In this document: piece by piece, positions 12,236-17,419 of the stretch | How the letters are laid out: each line of letters begins with the position of its first letter | Numbering within the stretch: position 1 is the stretch's first letter | NCBI GenBank assembly: GCA_919901895.1 | Contig: CAKKQI010000341.1 | Span: forward strand, 1-17,419 | Direction of reading: 5' to 3' | Source of the DNA: Candidatus Brocadiaceae bacterium | GTDB taxonomy: Bacteria; Planctomycetota; MHYJ01; JACQXL01; CAKKQI01 | Length of the DNA: 17,419 nt | The notes under the pieces: generated by a model | Told to the model about the DNA's origin: nothing | Seen by the model: the letters and a program-made list of their open reading frames with translations, nothing else | The model's database searches: none | Made by a program: the position numbers and the translations under genes

Positions 12236-12982
12236 ATGTCCGGTCATTCTCATTGGGCAACCATCAGGCACAAGAAACAGGCAACGGATGCCAAAAAAGG
12301 AAAAATATTTTCCAAGATTTCCAAATTAATTATTGTCGCCGCGCGGGAAGGCGGCGGCGACCTGTCCGGCAATTATAAGTTACAGTATGCCGTCAGTAAA
12401 GCCCGGGAAATGAATATGCCTAAAGAGAACGTTGATAAAGCTATTAAAAAAGGTACGGGTGAACTAGAAGGCAGCCAGATTGAAAGCGTCATCTATGAAG
12501 GGTTCGGTCCGGGCGGAGCCGCCATTATGGTGGAAACCTTAACGGATAACCGGAACCGGACTATTCCCGAGATAAGAAGAATATTTGAAATGAGAGGCGG
12601 TAATTTGGGCGCGACCAATTCCGTTAACTGGATGTTTGAACGGAAAGGTTTTTTTACGATTGCCGGCAACTTACCGGAAGATGAATTATTAAGTGCGGCT
12701 CTTGAGGCCGGAGCCGCCGATGCCGAACTGGCCGGCGATGTTTTTGAAATTACCTGTTCGCCTAAAGATTTTGAAAAAGTAAAAACAGCTTTAATCGCCA
12801 AGAAGTTAACCCCCAAAACCGCTGAAATCACCTTCGTCCCTAAAAATTACGTCGCCGTCAACCAGAAAGACGGGCAACGGCTTATGGAATTAACCGAAGC
12901 GCTGGAAGACCATGATGATGTCCAGAATGTCTACGCTAATTTTGATATTCCAGAACCGGCAACCGGACAGACAGAAAAGTAA
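12236..12982 (+). CDS. yebC: YebC/PmpR family protein
   Basis: The family binds DNA as a regulator in some bacteria and is also linked to ribosome function at difficult sequences. The 248-residue length is typical. Visible are MSGHSHWATIRHKKQATDAKKGKIFSK cut into its usual pieces (GHSxWAxIxHKK, DAKKGKIF), then PKENVDKAIKKGTGE (about 62-76), YEGFGPGGAAIMVE, LTDNRNRT and GGNLGATNSVNWMFERKG. The C-terminal domain runs to LEDHDDVQNVYANFDIP. The start is fixed by GAGGAGG six bases upstream. It leads a plus-strand operon with the FHA gene (28-base gap) and pdxA. No ruvC, a frequent neighbour elsewhere, follows here. Confidence 0.95.
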   Translation: MSGHSHWATIRHKKQATDAKKGKIFSKISKLIIVAAREGGGDLSGNYKLQYAVSKAREMNMPKENVDKAIKKGTGELEGSQIESVIYEGFGPGGAAIMVETLTDNRNRTIPEIRRIFEMRGGNLGATNSVNWMFERKGFFTIAGNLPEDELLSAALEAGAADAELAGDVFEITCSPKDFEKVKTALIAKKLTPKTAEITFVPKNYVAVNQKDGQRLMELTEALEDHDDVQNVYANFDIPEPATGQTEK

Positions 12983-13010
12983 TTGTCTATAAAATCGGCG
13001 CTACCATTTT

Positions 13011-13454
13011 ATGACAGAAACCGTTGAATGTTTAGTTTTGAAAGGAATCAAAGGCATTGCCGAGGGCGAAATTTTTTATATTAATTACGGCCAGATCGTG
13101 ACGATCGGGCGGAGCCGAAGTTGCGATATTTCATTTCATCGCTTTAAAAAATTTAACCGGTTGCTAAAATCTAAAAAAGATGACGATCTCTTAAGCGTTT
13201 CCCGCCGTCATCTCCGCATTGCTTTTTATAATTCCCAGTGCGTTGAATTAAAAGACCTGAGCACCAATGGCAGTTTTATAAACAAGCGGTCTTTTAAGAA
13301 AAAAATTATTCCTGATATTAAAGGAAAAACTTACGAAATTAGGTTGGGGGCACGGGAAACGTTTGAATTAAGTTGGAACAAAAGAGAATTGGACCAACCG
13401 GAAGCAATAAAAAACCAAAGCGAAAAGCAAACGAGCGCGGGCGGGGAAGAATGA
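13011..13454 (+). CDS. Small FHA-domain protein
   Basis: The 147-residue protein is almost all one FHA domain: VTIGRSRSCDISF (30-42), SVSRRHLRI (62-70), VELKDLSTNGSFINKR (about 78-93) and a final strand YEIRLGARETFEL. The loop between the GR and SRRH motifs is long and basic (RFKKFNRLLKSKKDDD). The key phosphothreonine-contacting R, S and N residues are present. The tail is polar with no membrane segment, so it is a soluble cytosolic phosphopeptide reader. The ATG has no clear Shine-Dalgarno. It follows yebC by 28 bases and overlaps pdxA by four bases (ATGA). No kinase or phosphatase partner for it is in the window other than the phosphatase fusion at 1231-2307, which is distant. Confidence 0.85.
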   Translation: MTETVECLVLKGIKGIAEGEIFYINYGQIVTIGRSRSCDISFHRFKKFNRLLKSKKDDDLLSVSRRHLRIAFYNSQCVELKDLSTNGSFINKRSFKKKIIPDIKGKTYEIRLGARETFELSWNKRELDQPEAIKNQSEKQTSAGGEE

Positions 13455-14482
13455 GCAATGAACTTAAAACAGTTGCCGTTACAATGGGCGACCCGGGCGG
13501 GATCGGTCCGGAAATAATCATTAAAGCCCTGTCCGCTTATCCACCGGCGAGGGGGAACGACAAACTAAACCGTCATATTAGATTCTTGCTAATTGGCGAC
13601 GAGCAAATCTTCCAGACAGCGTCCCGTCTGCTAAAATCAGATTTCAAACCGAAAAAAATTGATTCAATTGATTGCTTAACCGGCGAATTACCAGCCGGTA
13701 TTTATTTTTTACATCTGAAAAGCCCAACCGGAGTTACGATGGGACAGGTTAATCGCGCTAACGGCACGGCCGCCTGGAATTGTCTCCAAACCGCAATTGA
13801 TTTAATTCATCAACACAAAATATCGGCTTTGGTGACCGCGCCGGTCAGCAAAGAAGCCATCAATTTGGCCGGCTACCCTTTTACCGGACATACGGAATTC
13901 CTGGCTAAAAAAAACAATGCCCGCAAAGTAGCGATGATGTTCGTCGGTAAAAATCTCAAGGTTTCGTTGGTTACCACTCATCTGGCTTATAAAAAAGTGC
14001 CGCTTTATCTATCCACCCAGAAAATTTTAGAAACAATTTTAATTACAGATGATTGGTTAAAAAAATATTGCGGGCGCCGGCAACCGCGCCTGGCGGTTTG
14101 TGGTTTAAATCCACATGCGGGCGAATCAGGTTGGCTGGGTAGTGAAGAAAAAAATATTATTGCTCCGGCGGTGACTCAGGCCAAAGAAGCAGGCCTTGCC
14201 TGTCAAGGCCCTTTCCCGGCTGATAATATTTTTAAACAAGCCCTGGACGGCGCGTTTGAAGCAGTCATCGCTCTTTATCACGACCAGGGATTAATCCCGA
14301 TTAAAATGTTCGGCTTTAACGAAAGCGCCAATATCACCTTGGGATTACCGATTATCCGCACTTCGCCCTTACACGGAACAGCTTTTGACCTTGCCGGCAA
14401 AGGAACGGCTGAAGCCGGTTCAATGACAACCGCGATTAACCTGGCAACAGAAATGTGTTTACAAGAAAAAAGTCTTTTTTAA
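13451..14482 (+). CDS. pdxA: 4-hydroxythreonine-4-phosphate dehydrogenase
   Basis: PdxA oxidises 4-phosphohydroxy-L-threonine in the deoxyxylulose-dependent pathway to pyridoxal phosphate. The 343-residue protein starts MSNELKTVAVTMGDPGGIGPEI in its usual N-terminal pattern. The three metal-binding histidines are visible at about H147 (TGHTEFLA), H222 (NPHAGESG) and H277 (YHDQGLIPIK). TAPVSKEAI, RTSPLHGTAFDLAGKGTA and the final NLATEM block complete the family. The ATG at 13451 was chosen over an upstream in-frame ATG (13373) because it begins the conserved N-terminus and overlaps the FHA stop as ATGA, a coupling signal. A loop after residue 30 (PPARGNDKLNRH) is longer than I expect. PdxJ is not in the window. 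Confidence 0.95.
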   Translation: MSNELKTVAVTMGDPGGIGPEIIIKALSAYPPARGNDKLNRHIRFLLIGDEQIFQTASRLLKSDFKPKKIDSIDCLTGELPAGIYFLHLKSPTGVTMGQVNRANGTAAWNCLQTAIDLIHQHKISALVTAPVSKEAINLAGYPFTGHTEFLAKKNNARKVAMMFVGKNLKVSLVTTHLAYKKVPLYLSTQKILETILITDDWLKKYCGRRQPRLAVCGLNPHAGESGWLGSEEKNIIAPAVTQAKEAGLACQGPFPADNIFKQALDGAFEAVIALYHDQGLIPIKMFGFNESANITLGLPIIRTSPLHGTAFDLAGKGTAEAGSMTTAINLATEMCLQEKSLF

Positions 14483-14519
14483 TAACGACTGATCGGCTAA
14501 TAATTACCACGAAAATTAA

Positions 14520-14676
14520 GAGCGTGTTTCATAACCTAATGTCAACGACCGTCCCGCTTAGGGCGGGACTCCGCTGTCGCTGCGTAAAGGTCGTTGGCTA
14601 CCATAAATTGTGCGATAGACAACGAGGCCGTAGGTCCTCGTTGATATTACTTATAATGAGGTTATGAAATACGCTC
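14520..14676. mobile_element. 157-bp MITE-like element C with 18-bp terminal inverted repeats and TAA duplication
   Basis: The ends 14520-14537 and 14659-14676 are inverted repeats of 18 bp with one mismatch (GAGCGTGTTTCATAACCT / AGGTTATGAAATACGCTC). Both are flanked by TAA (14517-14519 and 14677-14679), which looks like a 3-bp target duplication. Inside are CAACGACC / GGTCGTTG (14543-14550 / 14589-14596) enclosing GTCCCGC / GCGGGAC, and CAACGAGG / CCTCGTTG (14620-14627 / 14636-14643). No transposase is encoded. A 3-bp T-A-purine duplication with GAGC ends is reminiscent of the IS5 superfamily, by inference only. The rest of the pdxA-epimerase gap (14483-14519) is featureless. Confidence 0.7.
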
Positions 14677-15614
14677 TAAGGCAAAAACCATTTAATGGTC
14701 CGCTGAAGTCCTTCCCTGAAACTTATCCGGGGTTGATAGTTAAGATATTGACGGGCCTGGGAAATATCGGCCATGGTATGGCGAACATCTCCCAACCGGG
14801 GCGGGGTAAAAATAGGTTTAATATTTTTACCCATCAGTTTATTAAGACAGCGGAGAAGGTCAAGAACTCTGTAACGTTTTCGGCAAGCAATATTATAGAC
14901 GCGACCGCAGGATTGAGCTGGCGCCCGGAGAGAAAGAAGATTGGCTGAAACGACATCATCAACATAAGAAAAATCTCTGGATTGTTTTCCATCGCCGTGT
15001 ACGGGCGGCCGCTGATTTTTCAGCAAACAGGTAATAAACTTAGGCACAACTACGGCATACTGGCTTTCCAAACTCTGGCGGGGGCCAAATACATTAAAAT
15101 AACGAAGAGCCACTGTTTCCAGTTTATAATTTTGTGAGAATATCCGGCAGTAAATCTCGCCCATTAATTTTGTCGCCGCATAAGGTGAAATCGGTTGAGG
15201 GACGCCGCTTTCTTTCTGAGGCAGATGTTGATTTTCTCCGTAAACCGAACTGGATGAAGCAAAAATAAATCTTTTTACCCGGGCCGACCGGCTGGCCATC
15301 AGCAAATTCATCGTCCCAGTTACATTAACTTCATTAAATTCAACCGGCTGATCCAGTGATTTAGGAACAGACCTCAAGGCGGCCTGATGAATTACATATT
15401 TTACGCCACGAACCGCTTTCCGGATGGTTTTCAAATCACGAATATCGCCGCGAATTAATTCTATTTTTGTGATTGACTCTTGCAGGTTAGCCATCCGGCC
15501 GGCGCTGAAATTATCCAGCACACGCACCTTTTGGCCGCGTTTAACTAAGGCGTCAACAATATGCGAACCGATAAACCCGGCGCCACCGGTAACTAAATAA
15601 ATATCTTTATTCAT
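14676..15614 (-). CDS. NAD-dependent UDP-sugar 4-epimerase (SDR family, WbpP/GalE-like)
   Basis: This is an extended short-chain dehydrogenase that most likely interconverts UDP-GlcNAc/GalNAc or UDP-Glc/Gal for glycan synthesis. The 312-residue protein has the NAD motif TGGAGFIGSH (9-18), IHQAALRSVP (75-84), the catalytic Ser in SSSSVYG (120-126), and YxxxK as YAATK (Y145, K149). RYFNVFGPRQ and SQYAVVVPKFI point to the WbpP/GlcNAc-4-epimerase branch. The stop TAG is made from the target duplication plus the first base of element C, so the native C-terminus may have been altered, although SDR proteins of this group do end near this length. It follows the GT4 gene by three bases with no ribosome site of its own, so it is probably translationally coupled. 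Confidence 0.88.
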   Translation of the reverse strand: MNKDIYLVTGGAGFIGSHIVDALVKRGQKVRVLDNFSAGRMANLQESITKIELIRGDIRDLKTIRKAVRGVKYVIHQAALRSVPKSLDQPVEFNEVNVTGTMNLLMASRSARVKRFIFASSSSVYGENQHLPQKESGVPQPISPYAATKLMGEIYCRIFSQNYKLETVALRYFNVFGPRQSLESQYAVVVPKFITCLLKNQRPPVHGDGKQSRDFSYVDDVVSANLLSLRAPAQSCGRVYNIACRKRYRVLDLLRCLNKLMGKNIKPIFTPPRLGDVRHTMADISQARQYLNYQPRISFREGLQRTIKWFLP

Positions 15615-15617
15615 TAT

Positions 15618-16817
15618 TCATTGTTCAATTAATTTGTAATACCGCTCTTTCATTTTCTCCCAGGAAATGGCATCATAACATTTTAGGGCGTTTTCAGCCA
15701 GATTTTTCATTTTTTGCGGGTCTTGGTAAAGAGCATAAATCACACCAGTTAAATCATTTTCATCAACCGGATTATAAAAAGCCAGTGATTGTTGATTAAA
15801 ATATCTTTTAATCGTCCGGCGGTCCGCGGTGACGACCGGGATTCCCAGTACAATATATTCAACTACTTTGGTGGGAAAAGCCAGCTGAGTCAGTTCCGTA
15901 TTTTTCAACGGCACCACGCCTAAATCAACTCCTCCGAGAACCTCCGGTACTTTTTCCTGAAGAATCTGACCCTTGAAAATTACTGCTTGTTCCAGTTTTA
16001 ACTCCCGAACCAATTGTTTATATTCATTTTCCTTTGGCCCGGAGCCGATAATTAAAAATTTTAACCCCGGGATTTTTTCTTTAAGGACTTTTACCGATTT
16101 GATCGCGCCGGTTAGATCATATATGTCAGACAATAACCCGTGGTAAGCCAATGTAAATCCAGTAGGTTGTATCCTGCAGACAGTATCCGGAGTTTTAAAT
16201 ATGTGAGTATCCGGCACGTTCATTATCACCGTAATTTTTCTCTCCGCTACGCCGCGGTTAATCAGGATTTCTTTAAGGGTGTCGCTCACTGTAATAATTT
16301 TATCAGCAAATTTTGTTGATATTTTTTCAATAAATTTTAAAATTTTTATAACCAGCTGGTTAGCAGATAAGTTATAACGATCGATAAAAAACTCCGGCAT
16401 CACCTCGTGCATATCCAGAAAAACGGAAGAACGGAATAACTTGGGGATTAAAGAACAAAAAACTAAGAAATCCGGAATGGTATGGACCTGAACGATTTTA
16501 TAACGTTTTTGAAAAAATAAAACAGCGGTCTTCCGGAAAGCCAGGCAAAAAAAAGCAAGATATTCAAAAAGATAAATAAAGAATCCGCCTCCGCGGTGTC
16601 TTTTAACCGGCAGGCGATAAACCGTTATGCCCTTTCCCGCTGGAAGCGGGATCCGGCCTTTGACGGAAATTATTTCATACCTTTTTTCGCCAATCTCACG
16701 CAGGCAAATAATATCAACCGAATAACCCTGGTCAACTAACACTCCGGCTTCGCGTTTTACCCGCGGGTCTTCCGGATAATAGGAATGAGTGACCATTAAA
16801 ATTCGTGATTTCATCAT
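15618..16817 (-). CDS. GT4 family glycosyltransferase
   Basis: This is a GT-B fold retaining glycosyltransferase, acting at the cytosolic face of the membrane on a growing glycan. The 399-residue protein starts MVTHSYYPEDPRVKREA, the usual GT4 N-terminus, with HTIPDFLVF near residue 113 and DMHEVMPEF near 156. The C-domain has LAYHGLLSDIYDL, FLIIGSGPKE (about 255-264) and the nucleotide-sugar E-box region LTQLAFPTKVVEYIVLGIPVV. An extra stretch of about ten residues (near 52-61, KGRIPLPAGKG) lies before ITVYRLPVKRHRGG and is encoded by a hairpin-forming sequence. The start is the first of two tandem ATGs. The gap to the upstream amidotransferase gene is nine bases. The donor and acceptor cannot be read from sequence. 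Confidence 0.9.
   Translation of the reverse strand: MMKSRILMVTHSYYPEDPRVKREAGVLVDQGYSVDIICLREIGEKRYEIISVKGRIPLPAGKGITVYRLPVKRHRGGGFFIYLFEYLAFFCLAFRKTAVLFFQKRYKIVQVHTIPDFLVFCSLIPKLFRSSVFLDMHEVMPEFFIDRYNLSANQLVIKILKFIEKISTKFADKIITVSDTLKEILINRGVAERKITVIMNVPDTHIFKTPDTVCRIQPTGFTLAYHGLLSDIYDLTGAIKSVKVLKEKIPGLKFLIIGSGPKENEYKQLVRELKLEQAVIFKGQILQEKVPEVLGGVDLGVVPLKNTELTQLAFPTKVVEYIVLGIPVVTADRRTIKRYFNQQSLAFYNPVDENDLTGVIYALYQDPQKMKNLAENALKCYDAISWEKMKERYYKLIEQ
16635..16651. repeat. Hairpin inside the glycosyltransferase gene
   Basis: TCCCGC and GCGGGA form a 6-bp stem around TGGAA. It encodes the IPLPAG of the extra segment in the protein. The same TCCCGC/GCGGGA core occurs in the intergenic elements at 10078-10094 and 14551-14569. 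Confidence 0.4.
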
Positions 16818-16826
16818 GTTATTTGA

Positions 16827-17419
16827 CTATCTAATTATTTGCTGAATAAATATCCTGTGCCATAATTCTACCGATAATAGTAGAAATAATTGTCTGGTAT
16901 ATGTCTCCCGACCGGATTGATGTTTATTTATCATTTCGTTAATAAAGGCCCGGTTGAAATATTCTTTAATTAACGCGGAATCATGAAATAATTCTTCAAC
17001 ATACTTAAGAAAAGCAGGTGTTTTCAGCCATTGCTCCATCGGGGTGGAAAATCCTTTTTTCTTCCGATTAATAATTTTTTTCGGCAGCCATTTCGCCGCG
17101 GCTTTTTTGTGAATATATTTTCCGGTTAACCCTTTCAGTTTATATTCCGGCGGAATCGTTTCAATAAATTCAACCAGTTCCACATCCAGATAAGGCACCC
17201 GCGCCTCGACCGAATGTGCCATTGACATTTTATCACCCACCAGAAGCAAATCGTCCGGTAACCAGACTCTGGTATCCAGGTATAACATTCGGGCCAGCGG
17301 CGGAAGATGACTCGCCCGTTCATAAATCGGATTAATTATTTCGGACGGATTATGCCTGAGCAGATTTTTTTGAATCGCCGGTTGATACAACGATTCCTTC
17401 ATTGATTGATTAAACACGG
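16827..17419 (-). CDS. asnB: Asparagine synthetase (glutamine-hydrolysing)-type amidotransferase, C-terminal part (truncated by window edge)
   Basis: The frame is open through the right edge, so the N-terminal glutaminase domain and most of the ATP-binding domain are outside. The visible 196 or so residues are the end of the AsnB synthetase domain: YLDTRVWLPDDLLLVGDKMSMAHSVEARVPYLD broken into its standard pieces (LPDDLLLVGDKMSMA, SVEARVPYLD), then KYIHKKAAAKWLP and RKKKGFSTPMEQWL. Proteins of this group make asparagine or amidate sugars in polysaccharide loci. Its position at the head of a glycosyltransferase-epimerase operon favours the exopolysaccharide-type version. The stop is nine bases before the GT4 start. 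Confidence 0.9.
   Translation of the reverse strand, partial: VFNQSMKESLYQPAIQKNLLRHNPSEIINPIYERASHLPPLARMLYLDTRVWLPDDLLLVGDKMSMAHSVEARVPYLDVELVEFIETIPPEYKLKGLTGKYIHKKAAAKWLPKKIINRKKKGFSTPMEQWLKTPAFLKYVEELFHDSALIKEYFNRAFINEMINKHQSGRETYTRQLFLLLSVELWHRIFIQQIIR

Noticed and set aside
13373-13450. In-frame upstream ATG extending pdxA by 26 residues
   Set aside because: The extension is antiparallel to no family pattern, lies inside the FHA gene, and the ATGA overlap at 13451 gives the conserved N-terminus.

Overview
This window is bacterial chromosome from an organism I cannot place to species. Standard stops, including TGA, end normal genes, so there is no sign of a recoded genetic code. The gene content and the tight minus-strand operons fit a moderate-GC uncultured lineage. 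The content includes a Sua5-phosphatase fusion beside rpiB, a pyruvoyl arginine decarboxylase, an orphan formiminotransferase, FHA-only proteins and a queuosine-type radical SAM enzyme. An Omnitrophota- or Planctomycetota-like (PVC) bacterium is my best guess, from memory only and at low confidence. Nearly all genes are chromosomal housekeeping genes. I see no phage, plasmid, CRISPR or complete insertion sequence.

Layout. 1-603 (+) is the 3' part of a QueE-like radical SAM gene, which meets rpiB (-) tail to tail with no spacer. Upstream of rpiB on the minus strand come a 108-bp nested inverted-repeat element, a Sua5/low-molecular-weight phosphatase fusion and a large hypothetical lipoprotein. 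3632-4237 (-) is a tRNA cluster, Ala(CGC), Val(CAC) and Val(GAC), with a 50-aa small gene and two tRNA-like remnants between and beside them. 4424-5392 (+) is a membrane-anchored endonuclease/exonuclease/phosphatase-fold protein. 5401-10447 (-) is a long gene run: tatA, an FHA membrane protein, a wrecked metallo-beta-lactamase-fold gene, sucC, sucD, nadC and birA. 10574-11488 (+) is a glutamate formiminotransferase, convergent with a pyruvoyl-dependent arginine decarboxylase (-). Diverging from that gene is yebC, followed by an FHA protein and pdxA (+). 14520-14676 is a 157-bp MITE-like element. From there to the right edge (-) run a UDP-sugar epimerase, a GT4 glycosyltransferase and an asparagine-synthetase-type amidotransferase, which are the end of a surface-glycan locus.

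Function. SucCD supplies the substrate-level phosphorylation step of the TCA cycle. NadC, PdxA and BirA supply the cofactors NAD, PLP and protein-bound biotin. TatA serves folded-protein export. The asnB-GT4-epimerase trio probably builds an exported polysaccharide.

The most unusual layer is small repeats rather than genes. There are six copies of an AT-rich palindrome with a 3-nt loop, placed at gene boundaries. Three larger nested inverted-repeat elements lie between genes. Short hairpin-forming stretches appear to have been inserted in frame inside nadC (twice), the glycosyltransferase and possibly queE. The MBL-fold remnant before sucC seems to record an internal deletion and a 3' truncation that ends at one of the AT-rich palindromes.
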